Below, piece after piece: positions 26,600 through 34,951 of a stretch of 64,000 nucleotides of DNA. The stretch is from an uncultured Actinomycetes bacterium (GTDB taxonomy: Bacteria > Actinomycetota > Coriobacteriia > Coriobacteriales > Atopobiaceae): the NCBI GenBank assembly GCA_900318935.1, contig ONMP01000026.1:1-64000 (forward strand), written 5' to 3'. Position numbers and translations under genes: made by a program. Positions within the stretch are counted from its first letter, which is position 1, and every line of letters begins with the position of its first letter. The notes under the pieces are model-generated. The model was not told the DNA's origin, did no database searches, and saw only the letters and a list, made by a program, of their open reading frames with translations.

Positions 26600-27286
26600 T
26601 TATCGGCATGCTTTGCGGTGGTCGGTCGTTCCGATCAACAGAAGCGTACGGCTTAGACGCCAGTCGCTGGCGTCGAGGATGAGGCTACAGCCGTGTTCGA
26701 CTTTCCAGTCAAAGAATTGCCGAGCAGGTTGCCCATAGCGCTCCATTACGGCCATGATTGTGCCACCGTGCGCCACGAGGATGAGTTCCTCTTCGCCTTG
26801 TGTCACGGCACCGTCCATGAGCCGTGCGAATGCCTTACAGACGCGCCGCGAAAAGGCCTCGCGTCCTTCACCGCCGGGACACGGGGCATTGCAGCCGCCT
26901 TCGACCCAGGTGCGATAACGGACGTCATGCTCCAGTTCCTGGTAGTTGCGCCTCTCGAACGCGCCGAAGTCCATTTCTTCGAGGTCGGGGACGACCGCGA
27001 GCTTTGCGCTTGGATAGACAATACGCGCGGTCTGTGCGGTCCGCGCGAGTGGGGTGATGTATACGCGCGCCGGTTGCCGTGTTGCCGGATGCAGCTGAGC
27101 TGCGGCCTCCGGCAAGAGGTCATCGTCGGTGCTTCCCACATATCGATGCTCGGCCTGAAGCCTTGTCTGTGCGTGCCGCATCAGCTCCACGATTAAGTGG
27201 CCAGGTTGGTCCGCCGTCGTCGGGCGGCAAGCTATCAACTGTTCGTCTCCGTTCGCCGTCGCCGGGTGGTAAGCTGCTGTCTTCAC
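26600..27286 (-). CDS. cobC: Histidine phosphatase family protein, probable alpha-ribazole phosphatase
   Basis: This phosphoglycerate-mutase-like phosphatase of 228 residues has the catalytic RHG-type motif as LMRHAQT, the PLARTAQTA motif and LVAHGGT near the end. In the cob operon it should remove the phosphate from alpha-ribazole 5'-phosphate or adenosylcobalamin 5'-phosphate. GTG at 27286 is taken as the start because AAGGGG precedes it and GTGA overlaps the stop of the upstream CobU-like gene. That choice leaves about 35 residues before the catalytic motif, longer than usual. Confidence 0.82.
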   Translation of the reverse strand: MKTAAYHPATANGDEQLIACRPTTADQPGHLIVELMRHAQTRLQAEHRYVGSTDDDLLPEAAAQLHPATRQPARVYITPLARTAQTARIVYPSAKLAVVPDLEEMDFGAFERRNYQELEHDVRYRTWVEGGCNAPCPGGEGREAFSRRVCKAFARLMDGAVTQGEEELILVAHGGTIMAVMERYGQPARQFFDWKVEHGCSLILDASDWRLSRTLLLIGTTDHRKACR

Positions 27287-27618
27287 GAAATCGACCCCTT
27301 GAGTACTTGGGGCAGTCCGCAGCAGATGCGCACGACGCAGTCGGCTCGCTCGGTGAGAAGACACGCAAGTCTGCCCGCCGCCTCTCTTTGCGCACGCTGG
27401 TCAGCATCCATCGGCACGACGCCCGCTCCCAGCTCGTCGGCGATAACGACATCGCGACATGCGAGCTCATCAGCGAGGGTGGTGAGGTCATCTGCATCGG
27501 TGGCGAGTTCTTGTACGTCCCAAACCGCACGAATTGCAAGCTCTTCTGTGTCCCAGCCCATCGTCTCACATATCCATGTGCGCTTTCCGGAGAAGGCCGG
27601 ACCCGTTACGAACATCAT
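27283..27618 (-). CDS. Shortened CobU-like P-loop protein
   Basis: This 111-residue protein has the N-terminal P-loop of CobU (VTGPAFSGKRT) and its C-terminal part (VVIADELGAGVVP, then GRLACLLTERADCVV and CCGLPQVLKG). It lacks about 70 residues of the middle, including the segment with the guanylylated histidine and the central strands. It sits between cobS and the CobC-like gene, close to both (4-bp gap and GTGA overlap). A full-length cobU lies upstream in the same operon. It may be a regulatory or structural paralogue, or a decaying duplicate kept in frame. The ATG at 27618 has only a weak ribosome site. Confidence 0.72.
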   Translation of the reverse strand: MMFVTGPAFSGKRTWICETMGWDTEELAIRAVWDVQELATDADDLTTLADELACRDVVIADELGAGVVPMDADQRAQREAAGRLACLLTERADCVVRICCGLPQVLKGSIS

Positions 27619-27622
27619 GTGA

Positions 27623-28426
27623 TCACCCAACCGTTTGTGTCAGCCAAAGAGCCGCGAGCATCCACAGCTCACTCGTCTGCACGAACCACCCGCAAAGATC
27701 GCCGGAGAGTCCACTGAATCGCCTCACGACGACGAATCGATACCACGCAAAGACGCCCGCCGCCGCGACGACCATAGTCCAGCTACCGCAAACAACCATC
27801 GCGGCGGAAGATGCGATGGCGATGGCAGCGCATCCCAAACACACGGCCTTCTTGTCGGCGGAGGAGGCGAAAGAGCGCGCGAGGCCGTCTCCTGGAGTGA
27901 GGGGGAAGGTCGCTACGGAGAGGCCCGAGAGACTGCGACTCAGCACGAAGGACAGCACGAGTGACATGGACTGCAAGAGTCCGAGTCCCGGCGTCGTGGA
28001 TTGCGGTGCTCCAACCGAGTTCCACGTGCCTGCGAGTTCCGTCCACAATACGAAGCTAGCGAGCAAAAGCAACACGAGATGCATAACGCCGAACGTCCCG
28101 ACGTGCGGGTCCTTGAGGATTTGTCGCATGCGCTCTGGTTCGCGACGACTGCCGAGTGCGTCCCAGGTGTCGCTGAAGCCGTCGAGGTGGATGCCACCCG
28201 TTACAAAGAGGGGCAATGCGGTGAGAAGAAGACCAGTGATTTGGTGGGGGAGTGACCAAAGGATGCAGAGCGACGCGCAGCACCACATTAGTACGCCGAC
28301 GAGAAGCCCTACCAGCGGAAACGCTACGAGCATGTGACGCAGCGCGTCTTCGTCCCACGCAAATTGCGGCATTGGCACGGCGGAGAACATCGAGAATGCC
28401 ACGGCAATTGACTTTAGTGCGTGCAT
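27623..28426 (-). CDS. cobS: Adenosylcobinamide-GDP ribazoletransferase (cobalamin synthase)
   Basis: This membrane enzyme joins adenosylcobinamide-GDP and alpha-ribazole (phosphate) in the last step of nucleotide-loop assembly. The 267-residue protein has the family start AVAFSMFSAVPMP, the metal-binding GGIHLDGFSDTWDALGSRR motif and many hydrophobic helices. The ATG at 28426 follows AGGAGGGA; the longer frame has no family support. It lies between cobU and the shortened CobU-like gene. Confidence 0.93.
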   Translation of the reverse strand: MHALKSIAVAFSMFSAVPMPQFAWDEDALRHMLVAFPLVGLLVGVLMWCCASLCILWSLPHQITGLLLTALPLFVTGGIHLDGFSDTWDALGSRREPERMRQILKDPHVGTFGVMHLVLLLLASFVLWTELAGTWNSVGAPQSTTPGLGLLQSMSLVLSFVLSRSLSGLSVATFPLTPGDGLARSFASSADKKAVCLGCAAIAIASSAAMVVCGSWTMVVAAAGVFAWYRFVVVRRFSGLSGDLCGWFVQTSELWMLAALWLTQTVG

Positions 28427-28516
28427 CACGCGCCTCCCTCCTAAGAGCTTGTTTCGGTGCCTCTGACAAGGTGCCGCTGGTTGCGAAGAGGTTCTTTTGT
28501 GCGTCCTCATTCTACG

Positions 28517-29059
28517 TCATGCGTTCGAGGTTGGTGGTTTGCCCTTGAGTATGTTTGGCAAACCAGCGACAACCTCGCACACGAAGTCAGCCTCGGCGGC
28601 TATCGCACAGTTGATGTGACCAATGGCGCGCAAATATGCAAGGGTGTCGCCCTCATAAGCCGTGCCAGCCGCGCAAACCTCGTTGGCTACTAAGGTGAGG
28701 TGGACGCAGCGCAATCTGAGCGCTCGCACGCCCTCGATGACGGACTTGGCGACATCTGTGGCGTTGGGGGATGGCGCGTCGAGTGGGTAGAGCTCGTTAG
28801 CGAGGAGGTTTCCCAGACAGTCGAGCAGAACGTTGGCGTCGGCGGGGACCTTAAGGCCTCCGAGGTCGCGGTAGCGCTCGATGGTGACGAAGCCGTGTCC
28901 CGCGCGGTGAGTGCGGTGGCGCGCAATTCTCTCGCGGCATTCTTCGTCCCACGGTTCCATGGTCGCGACGTAGACCCTGCGGCCTTCGATGCTGCGCACC
29001 AAGGCTTCGGCATAGGCGCTCTTGCCGCTCGCGGCTCCGCCGACGATGAGTGATAGCAC
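28517..29059 (-). CDS. cobU: Adenosylcobinamide kinase/guanylyltransferase
   Basis: CobU phosphorylates adenosylcobinamide and then transfers GMP to it. The 180-residue protein begins LSLIVGGAASGKSAYAEAL (P-loop), followed by YVATMEPWDEECRERIARHR, which contains the guanylylated histidine region. VLLDCLGNLLAN and VVAGLPNILKG complete the family pattern. GTG at 29059 is chosen because AAAGGAGA precedes it and the family starts there. Confidence 0.92.
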   Translation of the reverse strand: MLSLIVGGAASGKSAYAEALVRSIEGRRVYVATMEPWDEECRERIARHRTHRAGHGFVTIERYRDLGGLKVPADANVLLDCLGNLLANELYPLDAPSPNATDVAKSVIEGVRALRLRCVHLTLVANEVCAAGTAYEGDTLAYLRAIGHINCAIAAEADFVCEVVAGLPNILKGKPPTSNA

Positions 29060-29253
29060 GGCTCTCCTTTCGCGATGACGGATGGTGTCCCTTGCCTCGG
29101 CTGAAGTGTAGCGCATGTGGCTGGGGCGGTAGTTCTGAGGGGTCGCCTTCGTTGCGCACCCCACACCTCGGGAGGCCGAAGGGGCCGAGGCCCAGACGGT
29201 ACGCTGCGCCTCATCCCTAGGACACCCATTACACACTCCTCCACGCTTGCTCG

Positions 29254-29523
29254 TTAGCCCTTCTTGGCCTTCTTGACGAGGTTGTCGTTGTTGATTACCT
29301 TCATGGAGAGGCTCGCTCCTATCGTCTGCGAGTAGACGGGTGCTTGCGGACGGATGACGATGCCCTCCTTTGTGCGGCCGTTCGCATACAGCCCCCGGGC
29401 ACGCTCCAATAGCGCATCCACGCTGTGGTATGGAAGGTCCTCCCCGCGCTCTTCGATGGGCACCATGAGCACAGCGGGCGGCACGCGTAGGGCCAAGATT
29501 TCATCCCAGATGCAGGTGCGCAT
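29254..29523 (-). pseudogene. C-terminal fragment of an RNA ligase
   Basis: The 89-residue frame reads LPYHSVDALLERARGLY, then KEGIVIRP (ligase motif IV) and MKVINNDNLVKK (motif V), which match the end of DRB0094-type RNA ligases. The nucleotidyl-lysine motif and the whole N-terminal domain are missing. The first 15-20 residues do not resemble a ligase and overlap the AbrB-like gene on the other strand. This looks like a deletion remnant placed next to that gene. Confidence 0.65.
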
Positions 29524-29755
29524 CCCGCGTGACCTGTACGAGCGTTACGGCTTTGGCAGCGAGGCGGAGGTAGTCGCCACCGAGACAGGCGTCGAGTTCC
29601 GGCCTGTGAAGACGGAGAGCGAGCGCTGCGCCGACCTGCTTGAGCAGCTCGTGAGCCAAGGTCTCTCTGGCGAGGAACTCGTGCGGCGATTCAGGAGCGA
29701 GTCTGCTCAGCAAGGCGCCGACGTCGAGTACCAGTCCACCGCTGGGGATGGCTGA
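29465..29755 (+). CDS. Small AbrB/MazE-like protein, possible orphan antitoxin
   Basis: About 96 residues. ISSQMQVRIPRDLYERYGFG followed by EVVATETGVEFRPV is a swapped-hairpin AbrB-type DNA-binding segment, and the rest is a charged helical tail. Such proteins serve as antitoxins or small repressors. No toxin gene follows. The start is uncertain: ATG at 29465 gives a full N-terminus, while ATG at 29510 removes the first strand. The 5' end overlaps the RNA ligase remnant on the other strand, so the gene may have been truncated and given a new start. Confidence 0.55.
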   Translation: MSTAGGTRRAKISSQMQVRIPRDLYERYGFGSEAEVVATETGVEFRPVKTESERCADLLEQLVSQGLSGEELVRRFRSESAQQGADVEYQSTAGDG

Positions 29756-30198
29756 TCCGCCGGCTAGGACCTGCAACTTGCCAAGAAGGTATGGTCGCTC
29801 GTACGAGATCACCTAGAACCCCGTCCGGCTCATGGGGTTTATTCGCTATGGCTTGGACGGCTCAGTGAAAGTTGAGGGAGCAAGGGCGAGTGTCAGTGAA
29901 AGTTGAGTGAGCAGGCGCGAGTGTCAGTGAACTAAACCGGAAAGAGACTCATTGTTCACTGAACTTTTAGTGAGGACGTGCGACATTCACTGAGAACCTG
30001 TGACTGAGCGTAGGCGGGGTCGCTACTGGACAAGTGCTACGTAACTCGCAATGGTGGTAGTTGCTGAAGATAGAGGCGAGCGGGTGGTCGGCATCGCATC
30101 AGCTCCGGCTCCAAGGGAAGGCGCAGCCGAAGAGGGGCGGCTGCGGCCGAAGAGGGGCTGGCGCGGCCGAAGACGAAGTCCGTCTAGGTCGTCCGCTC
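29756..30198. other. Gene-free stretch with repeats inside the cobalamin cluster
   Basis: No gene is seen. The stretch holds the 31-bp array at 29862-30016 and a short 20-bp repeat. In the latter, the core GCCGAAGAGGGG starts at 30126 and 30146 and a shortened copy at 30166. The remaining bases show nothing recognisable. Confidence 0.65.
29862..30016. repeat. Phased repeat array 3: five units in strict 31-bp register
   Basis: TCAGTGAA begins at 29862, 29893 and 29924, and its complement TTCACTGA begins at 29955 and 29986, so every step is 31 bp although the orientation changes. The first two units are nearly identical over all 31 bp (TCAGTGAAAGTTGAGKGAGC and on); the others share mainly the core. 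Confidence 0.8.
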
Positions 30199-31263
30199 CT
30201 ACCCAGCCGGTTCGTAGCCGTCGATGGCGAGTTGGTCGAAGGTGGTACCGTTGTGGTATACCTCGAGCGCCACGTCGAGCAGCGGAAGCATGGCAACAGC
30301 GCCCGTGCCCTCCCCGAGGTGCATCCCGGCATGGAGCGGCGCATCGACGCCGACCTCGTCAAGCAGAAGCTGGGCAATCGGCTCTGCCGAGAGATGGCTT
30401 CCAAAGAGTGCGAAGCGGCATTCTGGACACAGCCGCACGGCACAAGCCGCCCCTGCCAGTGTGATGACGCCATCGAGCAAGAGGGGCACACGGTAGCGGG
30501 CGGCCCCTAGGCACATCCCGCAGAGCGCGGCGATGTCGAAGCCGCCCACCTTGCGCAGTACGTCGATGGGGTCGGCTGGGTCGGGACGGTTGACGGCAAG
30601 CGCAGACTCGATGACGGATGCCTTGCGGGAGACGCCCTCGTCGGAGAGTCCTGCGCCGGGACCCGCCATCTCGCGAGGTGCTTGGCCGAAGAGTGCGCAG
30701 GTGACGGCACATGCGGTCGTGGTGTTGCCGATGCCCATTTCGCCCGCGAGCAGCAAAGAGACACCCTGCGCGGCGCGTTCACGTACCAGTTCGATGCCGA
30801 CCTCAACGGCACGGAGGCATTCTTCGCGCGACATTGCGGGGCCTGCTGCGATGTCATCGGTGCCTCCAACACGGACCGGTCGCGCAATAACGCCTGCTAG
30901 CGTCGGTCCTGCAAGCATTCCAACGTCAACGGGCGTCACTGCGCAACCCGCCTGACGTGCCATGACGCATACGGTGCTCGTGCCCGTGCCAAGTGCGCCT
31001 GCCATGATGCGTGTTACGCTAGCATCCGACGCGCTGACGCCATGCCGCATGACACCGTTGTCGGCACACACGACGACGAGCTCGCGCGTCGCTAGCTGTA
31101 CGTTGGCATCTCTCGTGGCTCCGGCGATGCGGATGACAAGGTCCTCGAGCAACCCAAGGCCACCGATTGGTTTGGCGACGGCATTCCAGCGATCGCGCGC
31201 TGCCGCCATGGCCGCTTCGTCGGGTTGGGATATGTGCTTGATGGTCGCTTCCAAGACGGTCAT
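30199..31263 (-). CDS. cobT: Nicotinate-nucleotide--dimethylbenzimidazole phosphoribosyltransferase
   Basis: CobT makes alpha-ribazole 5'-phosphate from nicotinate mononucleotide and the lower-ligand base. The 354-residue protein shows KPIGGLGLLEDLVIRIAG, VVVCADNGV, LAGEMGIGNTTTA and the C-terminal HLGEGTGAVAMLPLLD, which contains the catalytic-type glutamate. The ATG at 31263 matches the usual family start. It is downstream of cbiA by 76 bp and cut off from cobU by the repeat-rich 29.2-30.2 kb insert. Confidence 0.94.
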   Translation of the reverse strand: MTVLEATIKHISQPDEAAMAAARDRWNAVAKPIGGLGLLEDLVIRIAGATRDANVQLATRELVVVCADNGVMRHGVSASDASVTRIMAGALGTGTSTVCVMARQAGCAVTPVDVGMLAGPTLAGVIARPVRVGGTDDIAAGPAMSREECLRAVEVGIELVRERAAQGVSLLLAGEMGIGNTTTACAVTCALFGQAPREMAGPGAGLSDEGVSRKASVIESALAVNRPDPADPIDVLRKVGGFDIAALCGMCLGAARYRVPLLLDGVITLAGAACAVRLCPECRFALFGSHLSAEPIAQLLLDEVGVDAPLHAGMHLGEGTGAVAMLPLLDVALEVYHNGTTFDQLAIDGYEPAG

Positions 31264-31339
31264 TCTTCGTTCATGCTCCTCAGGATTTGGATGGCGTGTG
31301 GTGTGCCGGTAGTGCTGCGGCTGGCGAAAGTTTACGGGA

Positions 31340-32779
31340 TTACCGCCAGGCGCCTCTTCCAAACTCCGCCGCCCGCGCGACGAATCGTTCGGCAAGTGGC
31401 AGCTCGCCCGCAAAGTGCAGGTGCGGAAACCCTGCATGGAGCGAGTCTGTCGCATGGCAGCAACGCCACGATTCTCCCGTGGGCTTTCGTGCCGCGAGAT
31501 CGGTCCCGTTGTGCGTGCTGTCCCAGTGATGAAACTCGTGCACGGGTACTCGCCCGCCCGCGCGCAGGAGTAGGCTGTCCTTCTCTGCTTCTAGCCACGC
31601 GTATCCGAAGCGTACGAGCCGACCTGCTGGGGCTGCTTGTCCGGGTAGTGCGCCTACCATAGGAAACGTCGCGCCTTGCTCGTCCGTCAGCTCCTCTTGC
31701 AGATACATAAACCCCCCGCACTCGGCGACCGTCGGCATGTCGTTTCGCACGGCCTCGCGCATTGCACGGCGCATCGGCTCGTTGGCGGCGAGCTCCGCCG
31801 CATGGAGCTCGGGGTAGCCACCTCCGAGGTAGAGGGCATCGACTGCGGGCAGCTCCTTGTCATGCAGGGGACTGAATGCCACCAGTTCGGCGCCGCACGC
31901 CTCGAGGCGCGCAAGACCCGCCTCGTAATAGAAGCAGAACGCCTCGTCACGTGCCACGGCAATGCGACAGCGCGAGGCAGCTTGTCGGGGCGTCGCCTGC
32001 GGTAGGTTGGGGGAGGGGAGTGTCTCGCTTGCAGAATCCATGGAAGCACGAGTCGCCGTGGCATGGCGCGCGGAGGGGTCCACAGGCGCACCGGTCAAAG
32101 CAGAGCCGCCTCGGCACGCAAGTGTTATAAGGCCGTCAAGGTCACAAGTCTGCTCGAGCTGCCGCGCCACCTCGTCAACGCGTCGCGAGAGATCGGGCAC
32201 TTCGTCAGCCGTCACGAGTCCCAAGTGTCGGCTCGCAAACGACGCCTCTTCCATTGGTGGTAGATACCCCAGAACGGGTAGCTCGCACTCGCGCTCGATG
32301 ATGGGGAAGAGGTACGCGGCGAGGGTCGGTCTGCAGGCAGTGAGCACGATGCCCGCAACGACGTTGGGGTCGCGAAAGGCGCACAAGCCGCGCAGCTGCG
32401 CGGCGAGCGTGAGGCTGCTACCGCCCGGTCTCACTGCGAGGACCACAGGAATCCCCTCGCGCGCAGCGAGCTGCCATGCACTTGCTTCTTCGGTGCCGCC
32501 CATTCCGTCGAAGAGCCCCATCGCTCCCTCGATTACGGCAATGTTGGCATGCACGGACCCAAGCGTCTGCCTTACGCCGACATCTCCCTGCAAAAACAGG
32601 TCCAGGTTGTGAGATGGCGCGCCGAGCACCCACGCATGAAACATCGGGTCGAGGTAGTCGGGCCCGCACTTGAAGCCTGCGACCGAGAGCCCGCGCCGCT
32701 GTAAGGCGCGAATAATGGCACACGTGAGGACCGTCTTTCCAGCCCCACTCTGCATCGCCGACACCATGATTGCGTTCAT
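31340..32779 (-). CDS. cbiA: Cobyrinate a,c-diamide synthase
   Basis: This ATP- and glutamine-dependent enzyme amidates the a and c side chains of cobyrinate. The 479-residue protein has an N-terminal dethiobiotin-synthetase-like domain (MVSAMQSGAGKTVLTCAI, FKCGPDYLDPMFH). The C-terminal class I glutamine amidotransferase domain has ALYLGGGYPELHA, VAECGGFMYL (nucleophile cysteine) and EFHHWDS. Its ATG overlaps the stop of the cbiJET gene as ATGA, so the two are translationally coupled. Confidence 0.94.
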   Translation of the reverse strand: MNAIMVSAMQSGAGKTVLTCAIIRALQRRGLSVAGFKCGPDYLDPMFHAWVLGAPSHNLDLFLQGDVGVRQTLGSVHANIAVIEGAMGLFDGMGGTEEASAWQLAAREGIPVVLAVRPGGSSLTLAAQLRGLCAFRDPNVVAGIVLTACRPTLAAYLFPIIERECELPVLGYLPPMEEASFASRHLGLVTADEVPDLSRRVDEVARQLEQTCDLDGLITLACRGGSALTGAPVDPSARHATATRASMDSASETLPSPNLPQATPRQAASRCRIAVARDEAFCFYYEAGLARLEACGAELVAFSPLHDKELPAVDALYLGGGYPELHAAELAANEPMRRAMREAVRNDMPTVAECGGFMYLQEELTDEQGATFPMVGALPGQAAPAGRLVRFGYAWLEAEKDSLLLRAGGRVPVHEFHHWDSTHNGTDLAARKPTGESWRCCHATDSLHAGFPHLHFAGELPLAERFVARAAEFGRGAWR

Positions 32780-34770
32780 CGACGCACTCCCGTGACGAGA
32801 AAAATGGGGTTCTGTGCCATGAGCAGGGAGTGGTCGCCCAGTTTGCGGGTGCGACTCACTGCGACCTGCGTCACCTCGCAGTTGAGGCCCCGCGTCTCCA
32901 TCCAGCCCATTGCCAACGCAAGCGTCTGCAGCAAGATAGCCGAAACACAAAGCCGGACGTTAGGGTTTGCGGCATACGCCGCGTCGAGGATGTCCTCGAG
33001 TCGTCCGTTGCTTCCGCCGACGAAGACCGCGTCGGGGCGGGGGAGGGCATCGAGCGCCTCTGGGGCCGTTCCGTCGATGACGTGAAGGTTCCATGCACAG
33101 AATCGTTCGCGGTTCTTGCGCACCAACTTGAGGGCCTCGGCATCGCGTTCAACGGCCCAGACCCCCCGTGCCGCGAGCGCAAGCTCGACGCTCACCGCGC
33201 CTGTGCCCGCGCCTACGTCCCAGCACAGGTCGTCGGGAGTGATGGCGAGCTTTGCGAGGATGCAGGTGCGCACCTCTTGCTTGGTCATGGGCACGTTGCC
33301 GCGCACGAATGCCTCGTCAGGGATGCCCGGCACGCGACGTGGGGCAACAAGCTCGTCGGGCGGATCGATGAGCATCACGTTGAGTTCGTCGAAGTCTCCC
33401 TCGCACATCTGGTCGGCTATGCCTTCGCGTACGTGCTCATCGGTATATCCCAGACGTTCGGCCACGGTCACGCGGCAGCTTCCAAGTCCTGCGTGCGCAA
33501 GCTCTTTGCAGACGGAGCGTACCGTCTGGCTTCCTGAGGTCAGCAGAAAGAGGGGCCGTCCCATACGCAGCGCCCCCATCACATCGCAGTCGCGTCCGTG
33601 AGCAGAGGCGAGCGTCCAATCCTGCCAAGGTCTGCCCAACCGCGCTGCGAGAAGCTGTACGCTCGAGATACCGGGGATTTCTTCCACGGCGTAGCCGTCA
33701 GCCTTGAGCAGCCCTGCGAGTCGTGTCGCTCCCGAGAAGAATCCCACGTCGCCGCTGAGCACGACCACGGCTCGCGATGCGCCAGACTCGCGTAGAATCC
33801 GAGCCACCTCTCGCGTCCGCGCTTCCACGACGACACGCGCGTCTGTGGGAGGCAATGTATGAACGAGTCGCTCTGCCCCCACGATGAGTCCGGCCTGCTC
33901 GATAGCCGCGATCGCGCTAGCGCTCAGGTCTTCTCCCGCGCAGCCCATGCCCAACAGCGTCACCCTCGTTTGCTTCTTGGTTTCGAGGCTTTGCGAGGGG
34001 CGACTGGGTCGAGAGGAAGTGGGGGCTTTGGCATCGCGCGAGAAACAGGAGCCGAGGCTCTCCAACAGCTCCCCAACGCTCAGGCCGTCTTCACTAGGCC
34101 GGGCGATGAGGATTGTCTCGACGTTGCAGCGCCTAGCGGCAGCGAGCTTCTCGTCTATGCCGCCGGCGCGTCCGCCATCCTTCGTGACGATCCAGCGGAT
34201 GCCGTATTGGCGCATCAGGGCCTCGTTGAGCTCGGTGGTGAACGGCCCTTGCAGGGCGATAACGTTGCGGTGGGGGATGCCGAGCCGCTCGCATGCGTTT
34301 AGGCCCTCGTGTGTGGGGAGGATGCGTACGTAGAGTCGCGTGGGGTCGAGCTCAGAGAATGCCGCAAGTTCCTTGGCTCCGGTAGCGACGAGGATGGGTC
34401 CCTCGTGCGCTGCGAGCAATTGTGCTGCCTCGTGTGCGGATGCCACGACCGTACACTCCGAATAATCGCTTGCGCCTCGCACCACACGTCGTAGGGGTAC
34501 GTGCGCTCGCTCGCATGCCGCGCGTACGTTTGCGTGTGCCTCTTGTGCATAGGGGTGGGTCGCATCAATGCAGAGGTCAGAGCCGCTCAGGAGTTCCGCC
34601 ATGCCATCGGCGTCGAGGCGACCGACGATGACGTGTGCGGTGCCCGAGTCTCTCAGCTCCTCCGCGCCTATCTCGGTCGCGACGGATACCGTGACCGCGT
34701 GTCCGCGCCGCACGAGCTCACTGGCAAGTACGCGCCCCTCGGTTGTCCCGCCAAACAGCAGTATCCGCAT
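32776..34770 (-). CDS. CbiJ-CbiE-CbiT fusion: precorrin-6A reductase and precorrin-6B/7 methyltransferase-decarboxylase
   Basis: One 664-residue chain carries three corrin-ring activities. Residues about 1-245 are CbiJ (RILLFGGTTEGR, CIDATHPYAQEAH, WIVTKDGG), the reductase. Residues about 267-470 are CbiE (VTLLGMGCAGED, VVLSGDVGFFSGA, SAHGRDCDV), which methylates C5. Residues about 480-664 are CbiT (CWDVGAGTGAVSVELAL, VFVGGSNGRLEDIL), which methylates C15 and decarboxylates. CbiE-CbiT fusions are common (CobL type), but joining CbiJ in front is less usual. It is the first gene of this cob operon. Confidence 0.92.
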   Translation of the reverse strand: MRILLFGGTTEGRVLASELVRRGHAVTVSVATEIGAEELRDSGTAHVIVGRLDADGMAELLSGSDLCIDATHPYAQEAHANVRAACERAHVPLRRVVRGASDYSECTVVASAHEAAQLLAAHEGPILVATGAKELAAFSELDPTRLYVRILPTHEGLNACERLGIPHRNVIALQGPFTTELNEALMRQYGIRWIVTKDGGRAGGIDEKLAAARRCNVETILIARPSEDGLSVGELLESLGSCFSRDAKAPTSSRPSRPSQSLETKKQTRVTLLGMGCAGEDLSASAIAAIEQAGLIVGAERLVHTLPPTDARVVVEARTREVARILRESGASRAVVVLSGDVGFFSGATRLAGLLKADGYAVEEIPGISSVQLLAARLGRPWQDWTLASAHGRDCDVMGALRMGRPLFLLTSGSQTVRSVCKELAHAGLGSCRVTVAERLGYTDEHVREGIADQMCEGDFDELNVMLIDPPDELVAPRRVPGIPDEAFVRGNVPMTKQEVRTCILAKLAITPDDLCWDVGAGTGAVSVELALAARGVWAVERDAEALKLVRKNRERFCAWNLHVIDGTAPEALDALPRPDAVFVGGSNGRLEDILDAAYAANPNVRLCVSAILLQTLALAMGWMETRGLNCEVTQVAVSRTRKLGDHSLLMAQNPIFLVTGVRR

Positions 34771-34951
34771 CCCTACACCTTTCGTGTAGCCTCCTTGTGT
34801 CCCTCACTATAGGATAGCTAAAGCGTGTAGCGGTGCGATTGCTGAGACAAAGGAGCGATCAGTTTCCTCTGGGCTAACATCACAAGCATACCCTGTCGTC
34901 TGCGGTAGAATGCGAAAGATACCCTAGGAGTAATCGCAAGGAGGACATCCC

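Noticed and set aside
29060-29253. Possible cobalamin riboswitch upstream of cobU
   Set aside because: Nested GC-rich hairpins are present, but no B12-box or the conserved core bases could be matched; the stretches before cbiJET and cbiB also lack them.
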